This document shows, piece by piece, positions 7,650 to 15,609 of a DNA stretch of 33,294 nucleotides. Both the position numbers and the translations under genes were made by a program. Every line of letters begins with the position of its first letter. Position 1 is the first letter of the stretch. Under the pieces are notes generated by a model, which saw only the letters and a list, made by a program, of their open reading frames with translations, made no database searches and had not been told where the DNA came from. The stretch covers positions 1 through 33,294 of the forward strand of contig CAIQDA010000077.1 in NCBI GenBank assembly GCA_903870415.1. Reading direction: 5' to 3'. The DNA comes from an uncultured delta proteobacterium. Its GTDB lineage: Bacteria; Myxococcota_A; Polyangia; Polyangiales; Polyangiaceae.

Positions 7650-8798
7650 ATGAACCTCACGCTCAGCGAAACCCAAACCCTCGTCCAGAAAACCGCCCGC
7701 GACTTCGCAGAGCGCGCCATCGCTCCCGACGCGTCTGCCATCGATCGCGAAGAGCGTTTTCCGAAGGAGCAGCTCAAGGGCCTCGCGGATCTCGGCCTCA
7801 TGGCGGTGAACGTCCCTGAGGAGCTCGGCGGGTCAGGAGCGGGTGCCCTCTCGTATGCGCTCGCCATGGAAGAAATCGCAGCGGCGTGCGCCTCCACCGC
7901 GGTGACGATGGCCGTCACGAACATGGTCGGTGAGGTCATTGCGCACTTCGGAACGAAGGATCAGCGCGAGCGTTACTGCCCGAAACTCGCAAGCGGTGAG
8001 TACCTCGCGGGAGCCTTCGCCCTCTCGGAGCCAGGAGCGGGGTCGGACCCAGGCAGCATGCTCACGACGGCCACGAGCGACGGCGACGGTTACGTTCTTC
8101 GCGGCGCAAAGCAGTGGATCACAAGCGGCTCGTACGCCGGCGTGTTCGTGGTTTGGGCACGCACAGGCAGTCGCGAGACGCATCCGGGCACGCGCGGCGT
8201 GTCGTGTTTTCTCGTCGAGGGTGGAACGCCCGGACTCAAAGTCGGCAAGCACGAAGACAAGATGGGCCTGCGCGGCTCGAACACGGTCCCCCTCGAATTC
8301 GACGACGTGCGCCTCCCCAAGAGCGCGCTTCTCGGCGAGCTGAACGGCGGCTTCAAAACCGCCATGATGGCTCTCGACGGCGGACGCATCGGCATCTCCG
8401 CGCAGGCTCTCGGCGTCGCGCGAAGCTCTCTCGAAAAGAGCGTGCAATATGCACGCGACCGCAAGCAGTTTGGAAAGGCCATTGGAGAGTTCCAAGGCAT
8501 CCAGTGGAAACTCGCGGACATGAGCACCAAGCTCGACGCCGGACGCCTTCTCTGCCACCGCGCCGCCTCGCTCAAGGAAGCGAATATGCCGTTCTCGCGC
8601 GAAGCCTCCATGTCGAAGCTCTTCTGCTCCGAGGCCGCGGTCGAGATCTGCAACGAAGCGGTGCAGATTCACGGCGGCTATGGCTTCACGAAGGAATACG
8701 CCGTCGAACGCAACCTCCGCGACATCCGCGTGACCACCATCTACGAGGGCACGAGCGAGGTCCAGCGCATGGTCATCGCACGAAGCCAGCTCGCCTGA
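7650..8798 (+). CDS. Acyl-CoA dehydrogenase (second copy)
   Basis: This 382-residue enzyme is of the same family as the copy at 5764. It starts MNLTLSETQTLVQKTARDFA, carries the FAD-site signature FALSEPGAGSDPGS and MGLRGSNT before the middle domain. LDGGRIGISAQALGVARSS matches the first copy closely, and catalytic E366 lies in IYEGTSEVQR. The two proteins agree in length and in nearly all signature blocks but differ at many positions, so they look like old paralogues with distinct acyl chain preference rather than a recent duplication. It starts 6 bases after the lipoprotein stop, hence probable co-transcription. A small perfect hairpin (CCCGA/TCGGG, 8805-8817) lies just after the stop without a T-tract. 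Confidence 0.95.
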   Translation: MNLTLSETQTLVQKTARDFAERAIAPDASAIDREERFPKEQLKGLADLGLMAVNVPEELGGSGAGALSYALAMEEIAAACASTAVTMAVTNMVGEVIAHFGTKDQRERYCPKLASGEYLAGAFALSEPGAGSDPGSMLTTATSDGDGYVLRGAKQWITSGSYAGVFVVWARTGSRETHPGTRGVSCFLVEGGTPGLKVGKHEDKMGLRGSNTVPLEFDDVRLPKSALLGELNGGFKTAMMALDGGRIGISAQALGVARSSLEKSVQYARDRKQFGKAIGEFQGIQWKLADMSTKLDAGRLLCHRAASLKEANMPFSREASMSKLFCSEAAVEICNEAVQIHGGYGFTKEYAVERNLRDIRVTTIYEGTSEVQRMVIARSQLA

Positions 8799-8869
8799 AC
8801 GTCGCCCGACCGTCGGGTGAACCGCGGAAACCAAACGCGAACGCTCCTCTGGCCCCCATCGAACTGCCC

Positions 8870-9478
8870 ATGACCCGTGCTGCTCTCGCCCTAGCCCTCG
8901 CCGTCGTCACCACCACAACCGCAGCGTTCGCGGACGACCCCGCTGCGCGCGGATGGGTCTTTCTCGCCGACGCGCAGGGCTCCCTCGCCTTCGCCGACGG
9001 GTATCCGAACGACGTGCAAAAGATCGGGGACCCGAGCTACCGCGTGGTCTCCGGTGCGGTCGGTGGCGGTCGCGGAACGTTCTCGGTTCTCGCGTCGTTG
9101 CACCCACGCGTGGCCTTCGGGCTTTGGGCGACCTACGGAGCGGCGCTGAGCAGCACGTACCTCGCAAAGGTTGGCGGCGGAGGCGTACGCGTCGAGCTCT
9201 TGCCGTTTTCAGAGGGCTGGTTTGCACCCGTCGGTTTTCACGGAAGCTTCGGCGTCGGCACCTCTTCGGTCGAGCGCCGCGACGGCACGGGCACCGCGGC
9301 CGACACGACCCAATCGACGATTCTCGTGGGCGCATTTCGCGACATGCCCCTCGCGACGTTCGAGCACTCGCGCCTGACCTGGGGCCCGACCGCAGGCTAC
9401 GGCATCGTTTTTTCCCGCGACTTTCTGCACCAGAGTATCGACGCGGGACTGCGGCTGACCTTCGTCACGACTCCGTAA
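8870..9478 (+). CDS. Exported protein of unknown function, beta-strand rich
   Basis: The 202-residue protein begins with a signal peptide (MTRAALALALAVVTTTTAAFA, cut probably before DDP). The mature part alternates hydrophobic and polar residues with many Gly and aromatic residues (FGLWATYGAALS, GWFAPVGFHGSFGVG, YGIVFSRDF) and ends in LRLTFVTTP. That pattern suggests an outer-membrane beta-barrel or periplasmic beta-rich protein, but no family was recognised. The start was chosen for the signal peptide; the frame is open far upstream but that part is antisense-like sequence within the dehydrogenase gene. It lies 71 bases after the second acyl-CoA dehydrogenase and 52 bases before hemL. Confidence 0.7.
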   Translation: MTRAALALALAVVTTTTAAFADDPAARGWVFLADAQGSLAFADGYPNDVQKIGDPSYRVVSGAVGGGRGTFSVLASLHPRVAFGLWATYGAALSSTYLAKVGGGGVRVELLPFSEGWFAPVGFHGSFGVGTSSVERRDGTGTAADTTQSTILVGAFRDMPLATFEHSRLTWGPTAGYGIVFSRDFLHQSIDAGLRLTFVTTP

Positions 9479-9530
9479 ATCCCCGCGCGCAACTGCGTGC
9501 ACTTTGCACTGACTACGTTTTCGAGGCCCC

Positions 9531-10823
9531 ATGTCCGACTCCCGTTCTGCCGAACTCTTCGAACGCGCCAAGGTCTCGATCCCCGGTGGCGTAAACTCGC
9601 CCGTGCGCGCCTTTCGCGCCGTGGGCGGAAGCCCCGTCTTCATCGCAAGTGCCGCAGGCGCAACGCTCACCTGCGCCGACGGCACGCGGTACACGGACTA
9701 CATCGGTTCGTGGGGCCCCATGATTCTGGGACACGCGCACCCGGCGGTCGTCGCGGCCATCACCGAAGCCGCCGCGAAAGGCACGAGCTTTGGCGCGCCC
9801 ACCGAAGGCGAAGTGCTCCTCGCGGAAAAGGTGAAGAGCCTTTACCCGTCCATCGAGATGCTTCGTTGCACCTCGAGCGGCACCGAGGCGACCATGGCCG
9901 CCATTCGCGTGGCGCGCGGCTTTACCGGACGCTCCACGGTCGTGAAGTTCGAGGGCTGCTACCACGGCCACGCGGACTTTCTCCTCGTGAAGGCCGGCAG
10001 TGGAGCGGCGACCTTTGGCGTCCCTGACTCGGCCGGTGTGCCCGAGGGCAGCGCGAGGAACACGATGACCGCGGCCTTCAACGATGTGCCCGGGCTCGAG
10101 GCGCTGTTCGCGGCACACGGCTCCGACATCGCCGCAGTGATTGTGGAACCTGTCGTCGGAAACATGGGCTGCGTGCCGCCAGACGCAGGCTTCCTCGAAG
10201 CTATCCTTGCACTCTGCACCAAGCACGGCGCGGTCTCAATCTTCGACGAAGTGATGACCGGTTGCCGCCTCTCGTCGGGCGGATACCAGGGGCGCGTTGG
10301 ACTCACCCCCGACATGACGTGCCTCGGCAAGATCGTCGGCGGCGGTATGCCCCTCGCCGTCTACGGCGGCAAGCGTGCGATCATGGAACAAGTCGCCCCC
10401 GTTGGTCCCGTCTACCAAGCCGGCACCCTGAGCGGAAACCCCGTCGCGGTGGCAGCAGCGCTCACCACGCTCGCGCGACTTGATGCTGCACTCTACACCC
10501 ACCTCGAAGCGCTCGGAGCGCAGCTCGAAGGCGGACTCAACAGCGCCCTCGCCGAAGCGGGCGTCGAAGGCTGCGTGCAGCGCGTCGGCTCGATGATCAC
10601 GCTCTTTTTCACGAAGGGTCCCGTGCGCCATTGGGGCCACGCGTCGTCGAGCAACACGAAGCAGTTTGCTGTCTTTCATCAGCAAATGCTCTCGCGCGGC
10701 GAGTACTGGCCGCCTTCGCAATACGAGGCGGCGTTCCTCTCGGGCGCGCACACCGAGGCCCTCGTCGCCCAGACGGTGAAGCATGCGCACGAGGCGCTTC
10801 GCGTTGTCGCCACGAGCAGCTGA
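9531..10823 (+). CDS. hemL: Glutamate-1-semialdehyde 2,1-aminomutase
   Basis: This 430-residue PLP enzyme makes 5-aminolevulinate from glutamate 1-semialdehyde, the second step of the C5 route to haem. Visible blocks are PGGVNSPVRAFRAVGG near the N-terminus and CTSSGTEATMAAIRVARG (phosphate-binding part). EGCYHGHAD, VIVEPVVGNMG and IFDEVMTGCR follow. The PLP lysine K267 lies in CLGKIVGGGMPLAVYGG, and GTLSGNPVAVAA comes after it. Length is normal. It pairs with hemA at 20470-21777, about 10 kb away. It is preceded by the exported protein gene and followed 27 bases later by a strong terminator. Confidence 0.97.
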   Translation: MSDSRSAELFERAKVSIPGGVNSPVRAFRAVGGSPVFIASAAGATLTCADGTRYTDYIGSWGPMILGHAHPAVVAAITEAAAKGTSFGAPTEGEVLLAEKVKSLYPSIEMLRCTSSGTEATMAAIRVARGFTGRSTVVKFEGCYHGHADFLLVKAGSGAATFGVPDSAGVPEGSARNTMTAAFNDVPGLEALFAAHGSDIAAVIVEPVVGNMGCVPPDAGFLEAILALCTKHGAVSIFDEVMTGCRLSSGGYQGRVGLTPDMTCLGKIVGGGMPLAVYGGKRAIMEQVAPVGPVYQAGTLSGNPVAVAAALTTLARLDAALYTHLEALGAQLEGGLNSALAEAGVEGCVQRVGSMITLFFTKGPVRHWGHASSSNTKQFAVFHQQMLSRGEYWPPSQYEAAFLSGAHTEALVAQTVKHAHEALRVVATSS

Positions 10824-10850
10824 TTCTCGCTTAACGAGGCGAACGTGAAC

Positions 10851-10884
10851 GAGGCCCCCGGCGACAAACCGGAGGCCTCTTTTT
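10851..10884 (+). terminator. Intrinsic terminator of hemL
   Basis: GAGGCCCCCGG (10851-10861) pairs with CCGGAGGCCTC (10869-10879) over eleven positions with a single mismatch, a seven-base loop (CGACAAA), then five T (10880-10884). It is the clearest Rho-independent terminator in the window. It lies between hemL and a convergent gene and may serve both. Confidence 0.88.
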
Positions 10885-10903
10885 CATCGCGGCGCGATGC
10901 CGT

Positions 10904-11665
10904 TCAGAGCGTTCCGGTCACGCAACGGAGCACCACCGCCGCTTCGTTGTGGACCTTGTAGTTCGGGGACGAAGGCCCCATGACGTCGCCCACGCCATCG
11001 CGCAGTTCGTCCATCGGAATGGCCGCGGAGGGCGCGAGGTTCGCCACCTTGAGAGGGAAGTGCCCGCTGCCGTCCGGCACCGAACCGCGCACGTACATCT
11101 TCATCGAGAAGTACATGCCGCCAAAGCTGCTGAACGTCGGCGCGAGCGGGTCGTAGGCGCCCGCAAGCGCGCTCAGGTCGTCTGCGCCAAGGGCCAGAAC
11201 TTCCGCTTCGCTCGGCAAGTGCCACGCAGCACCGAGGCTCGATGCGCAAATGTCCACATCGTCCACGAGCGCGGGAATCCAATATGGCTTTGCCGTATAG
11301 TGCTCGTATGCGCAGCGTGCGATCGAGTCGTAGTTGAGCTGAAGGCGTGCGACCGATGGGCTCGCGGTCACGGTGTCGATGTCGTAAGGAGCGCCGCTCG
11401 TCGACGTGAGCGTGGGGCACGACGCGAGAAGCGCGTCGTAGGTGAGGGCCGCGGAGCTCGCCAACGCCGCTTCCGCCGAGAGCGATGAGGGAAACGACGC
11501 GCCTTCCGCCGGGTAGATCACGGTCGTATTGGGCACGATCGGCGCCGAGAGAAAGAGGCCCGACACGCTTGCGTCGGCTTGCGCCGCGGAGCCATGCGAC
11601 ACGAGTACGGCCAGCGCGGCGAGCGCGGATGCCGCAGGAGCGGCCACTCGGTGAAAGCGGTTCAT
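10904..11665 (-). CDS. Secreted protein with DUF1566/Lcl-like C-terminus
   Basis: The 253-residue protein has a signal peptide (MNRFHRVAAPAASALAALAV..., cut probably after AQA at 30). The C-terminal half shows WHLPSEAEVLAL (148-159), SFGGMYFSMKMYV, and a last strand VVLRCVTGTL. The order 'WRLPT..EL' to 'vRCVR' is typical of DUF1566 / Lcl C-terminal domains, a C-type-lectin-like fold found in exported proteins. Several Cys (83, 118, 140, 248) could form disulfides. The start was set at the ATG that overlaps the upstream lipoprotein stop (ATGA), implying coupled translation. It probably acts at the cell surface or outside the cell; the ligand is unknown. Confidence 0.65.
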   Translation of the reverse strand: MNRFHRVAAPAASALAALAVLVSHGSAAQADASVSGLFLSAPIVPNTTVIYPAEGASFPSSLSAEAALASSAALTYDALLASCPTLTSTSGAPYDIDTVTASPSVARLQLNYDSIARCAYEHYTAKPYWIPALVDDVDICASSLGAAWHLPSEAEVLALGADDLSALAGAYDPLAPTFSSFGGMYFSMKMYVRGSVPDGSGHFPLKVANLAPSAAIPMDELRDGVGDVMGPSSPNYKVHNEAAVVLRCVTGTL

Positions 11666-11898
11666 GGGGACCTCGTGAGCTTGATCGAACCGTTGCGCAT
11701 CAGCTGTGCGGTGGGGTGCGCGGTGGGGCGGCCGCCGCCATCGCTTGGCGTTGCTGCGCCAGAGTCCGCCACGGCCACGACGCCGGAGTCCGCGCCAGTG
11801 CCTGCGCCCGAAGCGCTCGAAGACGATGCGTCCGCGCTGCATCCCGTCGTGATGGCGCCGAGGCATGCAGCCAAGGCGAAGCCGAAAAGTTCTCTCAT
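11662..11898 (-). CDS. Small lipoprotein
   Basis: The 78-residue protein has a lipoprotein signal peptide (FGFALAACLGAITTGC, lipid C20). A low-complexity Ser/Ala/Gly/Asp stretch follows, with a short C-terminal part containing LMRNGSIKLT. Nothing suggests an enzyme. It overlaps the DUF1566-like gene by four bases (ATGA), so the two are expected to be made together, perhaps as partners in the envelope. The upstream open frame adds residues without signal-peptide logic, so the ATG at 11898 is preferred. Confidence 0.6.
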   Translation of the reverse strand: MRELFGFALAACLGAITTGCSADASSSSASGAGTGADSGVVAVADSGAATPSDGGGRPTAHPTAQLMRNGSIKLTRSP

Positions 11899-11995
11899 GG
11901 TGTCGTTGCTCCGTGAGCGTTCATGTTCGCCACTCTTCGGGTGATGTCGAGAGCCATCGCTTGTCACCCAAACCAATGACGTGTGCGAAGCGCTC

Positions 11996-12379
11996 TCACG
12001 GCTCGTCGAACGACACGAGTCCCTTCGCGCCGTCGACCTGCACAGGGACCCCCGCTTGCACCGTGAACGCTGCGGCGCCTTCAGGGCTTACGACGAGCGT
12101 GCCTTCGACGGGATGCGGGTCGAGAAATCGGCACGCGACGATGCAGGGTTTTCCGAGCGCCCGCGCGATTATCGCCCCGTGACCGGTGACACCGCCGCGC
12201 ACCGTCACGAGCGCGCTTGCGTCCGTGAGAACACGCGCGTCCTCGGCTCGACAGTCGCGCAGCACGAGCACCACGGGCTCAAGAGCCCCCAAGCGTCGAG
12301 CCTCCGCAAGGGAGAGCACGAGGCGTCCGGAAACCTGCCCCGGACTCGCGCCTACACCGCGTATCGTTCGCGTACTCAC
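11996..12379 (-). CDS. Isolated phosphohistidine swivelling domain (PEP-utiliser mobile domain)
   Basis: The protein has only 127 residues and starts with GTG (VSTRTIRGVGASPGQVSGRL). The entire length matches the mobile swivelling domain of PPDK, PEP synthase and PTS enzyme I. It has GASPGQVSGRLVL at the start, the strand VVLVLRD, and the core block RGGVTGHGAIIARALGKPCIV, in which H67 corresponds to the phosphorylated histidine of 'GGxTSHxAIxAR'. It also has EGTLVVSPEGAAAFTV. The ATP-grasp and PEP-binding TIM-barrel domains are absent and no frameshifted remains are seen in the adjacent sequence. It starts 5 bases after glyS on the same strand. From memory, ppdK follows glyS in Geobacter-type genomes, so it could be a reduced ppdK or a separate phosphocarrier. 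The motif serine is Gly here (TGH), so phosphotransfer activity needs testing. Confidence 0.75.
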   Translation of the reverse strand: MSTRTIRGVGASPGQVSGRLVLSLAEARRLGALEPVVLVLRDCRAEDARVLTDASALVTVRGGVTGHGAIIARALGKPCIVACRFLDPHPVEGTLVVSPEGAAAFTVQAGVPVQVDGAKGLVSFDEP

Positions 12380-12384
12380 GTCGC

Positions 12385-14520
12385 CTATCCGCCGAGACGA
12401 GAGAAGTCGCCGAGTCGCTGCAGGGCCGAGGCCCCGAACGACAAGAGCGCAAGTCGCTTGGGTGTGCGGTCGTCCGCGGGATCGTTCACGAGCGAGTCCG
12501 TGAAGATGCGGTCCACCGTGGTCGCGAGCTCCGCCGCCGACGCGTAGGCCTCGGAGATCGCCTCGCGGGTCACGAGCGCTTGCGTGAGCGCGTCGATGCG
12601 TTCAACGAGCGCAACGATCGCTTTGTCGCTGTCCTTCGTAAATTCCGCCGCTCCGTGGAGAACCGGGGCCGCGTCCTTCGCGATGCCGGAGAGGCGCTTG
12701 GCCACCGTGCGGGCCGAGTCGAGCCACGGCGCCTTTGTCTGCACGAGGCCCTCGAGGACCTCGGCTTTGAGCGATGCGTAGACCGGGTATGCGCCGGACG
12801 CGGCGCGGGCTCCGTTGACAAACGCCACGCCCGAGAGGACCGCTTCCGCGACCGCGCCCGAAGCCTTTGCGGTGAGCACGCCGCGAAGACGATCGGTCGA
12901 AAAGTCCGACCAGCGTGCGACGGTCGCCGAGCGATCGAGATCGAGCTTCACGCCCTCGAGTCCGTCGAACGCATGACCCAGAAGTTCGTCCACGTTCAGC
13001 GAGGCGAAGCGCGCTTCGAAGGCACGCTCCACGAGCGAGCGCTGCACCGAAAGACAGGCGCGTCGCAGGGCAAACGGATCGGCTGCTCCCGAGGGAATGA
13101 GCCCCACCGCGAGGCAACCGGCGAGCGTGTCGAGGCGATCGGCAATCGCAACCGCCGCGGCCACCGGGCACTCGGCCACGCCATCGGACGCGCCAAGCGG
13201 GCGGTAGTGATCGCGCAGCGCGTCGGCCACGCGATCGTTCTCGCCTTGAGCCTTGGCGTACGCGCGCCCCATGTGACCTTGAAGTTCCGGAAACTCGCCA
13301 ACCATGAGGCTCACGAGATCCGCTTTGCAGAGGTGCGCGGCTCGAAGCGCATCGGCACGTTCGGACGCGTCGAACTGCGCCGCGTCCGCGATGAGACCCA
13401 CGAGTCTCTCGATTCGCGCGACCTTCGCCCGCACGGTCCCGAGTCGCACATGGAAGACGATTCCCTCGAGCTTCGTGAGTCTGTCGTCGAGGCGAATCTT
13501 CCGATCTTCTTCAACGAAGAACGCGGCGTCTGAAAGGCGGGCGCGCATGACGCGGTTGTTGCCGCGAACCACGTTGGCCGGGTTCTCCGCGGTGTTGACC
13601 ACAGCCACATACGCCGGCTTGAGCGTGTCTTCCGACGTCTGGATACAGAAATACTTTTGGTGTCCGCGGGCGACCGAACGAATCACCGAAGCAGGCAACT
13701 GAAGAAAACGCTCTTCGTAGGAGCCAACGATGATGTGCGGCCACTCCACAAGCGACGCGTTCTCTTCGACGAGCGCCGGGTCGCGGTCGTAATCGGCGTC
13801 GTGCGCCTTGGCGGCGGCGTCGACGAGTTCGAGCATCGTGCGCTCGCGCTCCTCGCGGTCCACCAGGACTTTTGCAGCCCGCATCGCGTCCACATACCCG
13901 TCGGCATGGGCGAGCTCGAACGGAGCCGGAGCGAGAAAACGATGCCCTCGGGTGGAGCGTCCGCTCGTCAATCCTGCAAACGACACCTCGACGAGGGCGT
14001 CGCCATACAGCGCCACGAGCCACTGCACAGGACGACCGAACGTGGCCTCGCCCGCTCCCCAACGCATGGATTTGCGAAACGGAATGGAGGTGATGAGGCG
14101 CTCAAGCATCGCACCAAGAAGCGACGCGGTGGACTGTCCGCCTTCGCAGCGACGGCCCACAAGGAACCGCCCCGCCTTCTGACGGCCCGAAGCCTCGAAG
14201 GCCTTGATGCTCACGTCCGCCAGCGCAATTCCTAGCTTTTCAGCGAACGCCGTCGCCGCGCGCGTGGGCTCACCATTCTTGTAAGCTGCAGCTTCCGGCG
14301 GGCCAACGACCTCTTCATCGAGGTCCTTCTGCTGCTCCGCGACCGACGCCACGTGCACCGCAAGACGGCGCGGCGTTCCGAACGCGCGAATCGCTCCGTG
14401 CTCAATGCGCGCGGCCGCGAGCGCATCGCCGAGAATCTTAGGCATCGCCTCGAGAGCGCCATCGACGAACGACGACGGGAGCTCTTCGGCACCGATTTCG
14501 AACAGGAGCGACTGCGACAT
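12385..14520 (-). CDS. glyS: Glycyl-tRNA synthetase beta subunit
   Basis: The 711-residue beta chain of the alpha2-beta2 glycyl-tRNA synthetase is cytoplasmic and binds and discriminates tRNA-Gly. It starts with the family hallmark SLLFEIGAEELPSSF. RALSDAAFF-type blocks follow (MRARLSDAAFFVEEDRKIRLDDR) with AHLCKADLVSLMVGEFPELQG and GLIPSGAADPFALRR. The C-terminal anticodon-binding part ends FTDSLVNDPADD...KRLALL...LGDFSRL. Length is standard. The catalytic alpha subunit glyQ is not adjacent and not in the window. The start ATG is supported by an AGGAG site 8 bases upstream, which lies in a hairpin. The swivelling-domain gene follows after 5 bases. Confidence 0.96.
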   Translation of the reverse strand: MSQSLLFEIGAEELPSSFVDGALEAMPKILGDALAAARIEHGAIRAFGTPRRLAVHVASVAEQQKDLDEEVVGPPEAAAYKNGEPTRAATAFAEKLGIALADVSIKAFEASGRQKAGRFLVGRRCEGGQSTASLLGAMLERLITSIPFRKSMRWGAGEATFGRPVQWLVALYGDALVEVSFAGLTSGRSTRGHRFLAPAPFELAHADGYVDAMRAAKVLVDREERERTMLELVDAAAKAHDADYDRDPALVEENASLVEWPHIIVGSYEERFLQLPASVIRSVARGHQKYFCIQTSEDTLKPAYVAVVNTAENPANVVRGNNRVMRARLSDAAFFVEEDRKIRLDDRLTKLEGIVFHVRLGTVRAKVARIERLVGLIADAAQFDASERADALRAAHLCKADLVSLMVGEFPELQGHMGRAYAKAQGENDRVADALRDHYRPLGASDGVAECPVAAAVAIADRLDTLAGCLAVGLIPSGAADPFALRRACLSVQRSLVERAFEARFASLNVDELLGHAFDGLEGVKLDLDRSATVARWSDFSTDRLRGVLTAKASGAVAEAVLSGVAFVNGARAASGAYPVYASLKAEVLEGLVQTKAPWLDSARTVAKRLSGIAKDAAPVLHGAAEFTKDSDKAIVALVERIDALTQALVTREAISEAYASAAELATTVDRIFTDSLVNDPADDRTPKRLALLSFGASALQRLGDFSRLGG

Positions 14521-14524
14521 GGGC

Positions 14525-14539
14525 GCGGCTCCTAGCCGC
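14525..14539 (-). promoter_or_regulatory. Hairpin over the glyS ribosome binding site
   Basis: Read on the minus strand, GCGGCT-AGG-AGCCGC is a perfect six-pair hairpin with a three-base loop, placed 5 to 19 bases before the glyS ATG. The AGGAG Shine-Dalgarno sequence occupies the loop and first two stem bases of the 3' arm. This could limit ribosome access and make glyS translation responsive to a factor or to temperature. No factor is evident. Confidence 0.4.
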
Positions 14540-14698
14540 TTCCAGGCGCGAGGTCGATGGAGCCCGCACGACGGACGAGCGACAACCCCGCGAGCGTTGC
14601 GAAGGCTCTTCCCACAAGACCCAGCTGCGATTTTGCTCTTTTTTCGCGGTGAGACCCCGGCGGCAAGCCCCGGCACCCGTGGTAGGGTTCACGCGCTC

Positions 14699-15598
14699 AT
14701 GGCCACGCACGTTCAAGCCGTCTTCCAAGTCTCCACGCCCGACCGCCCGGGCCTCGTCGCTCGTTTCGCGGGGTTCTTCTTCGAACTCGGCGTCAACATC
14801 TTGGACGCGAGCCATCACGCGGCGGTCGATCTCGAAGGCCCCACGCCGCGTTTCTACATGCGCATCGTCGTCGATCTCGCTGGCCTTTCGCAGCCCGAAG
14901 CCCTTGCGAAACTTGGCGGGTCCACGTCGCGGCGCGCCCTCGAAGAAGCCTTCGACACGCTCGCGCGGTCCCTCGAAGCCACGTGGCACGTGAGCTACGC
15001 CGACGTGCCCGATCGGGTGGCGCTCTTCGTGACGCGCGAATCGGCCTGCCTTTACGACCTCGTGCTCCGGCAGCAACAGGGCGAGCTGCCTTGCGACATT
15101 GCGTTCGTCGCCGCGAACCACCCGGATCTCGAACACGTCGCCAACTCGTTTCGTCTGCCTTTTTTCTGCCTTCCGGTGACCAAAGAGACGAAGCACGATC
15201 AGGAGCAGCAGCTCCTCGAATTGGCGCGCAAGCACCACGTGAACCTCATTGTCCTTGCACGTTACATGCAAGTGCTCAGCGACGAATTTCTCCAAGCCGC
15301 CCCTCCCGTGATCAACATTCACCACGGGTTCTTGCCTGCGTTTCAGGGCGCGAAACCGTACCACCAGGCCTTCGCGCGCGGCGTGAAGCTCGTGGGCGCA
15401 ACGGCGCACTACGCCACGAAGGACCTCGACCAAGGTCCGATCATCGAACAAGACGTCGTGCGTGCGAACCACGCCATGGGCCCCGAAGAGCTCGTGCGTA
15501 TGGGTCGTGACGTCGAGCGCGTGGTCCTCGCGCGTGCGGTGCGCGCACACCTCGAACGCCGCGTCTTCATCGACGGGCGTCGCACCATCATTCTCTAG
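14699..15598 (+). CDS. purU: Formyltetrahydrofolate deformylase
   Basis: The 299-residue enzyme hydrolyses 10-formyltetrahydrofolate to formate and tetrahydrofolate, balancing one-carbon pools. An N-terminal ACT domain is clear ([21 protein letters not shown], then [11 protein letters not shown]; residues ~5-85). It is followed by a formyltransferase-type catalytic domain with [32 protein letters not shown] (catalytic Asn-His region), and [20 protein letters not shown] containing the catalytic Asp. Length is normal. The frame is open further upstream but that lies in the glyS leader; the ATG at 14699 gives the family N-terminus. It is divergent from glyS over 178 bases, and ruvB follows 11 bases after its stop. 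Confidence 0.95.
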   Translation: MATHVQAVFQVSTPDRPGLVARFAGFFFELGVNILDASHHAAVDLEGPTPRFYMRIVVDLAGLSQPEALAKLGGSTSRRALEEAFDTLARSLEATWHVSYADVPDRVALFVTRESACLYDLVLRQQQGELPCDIAFVAANHPDLEHVANSFRLPFFCLPVTKETKHDQEQQLLELARKHHVNLIVLARYMQVLSDEFLQAAPPVINIHHGFLPAFQGAKPYHQAFARGVKLVGATAHYATKDLDQGPIIEQDVVRANHAMGPEELVRMGRDVERVVLARAVRAHLERRVFIDGRRTIIL

Positions 15599-15609
15599 AA
15601 ACGAACGCG

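Noticed and set aside
14521-14698. Possible T-box-like sequence (GGGTCTCACCGCG on the minus strand) in the glyS leader.
   Set aside because: It differs from the AGGGTGGNACCGCG core at several positions and no terminator/antiterminator pair or specifier loop was found.
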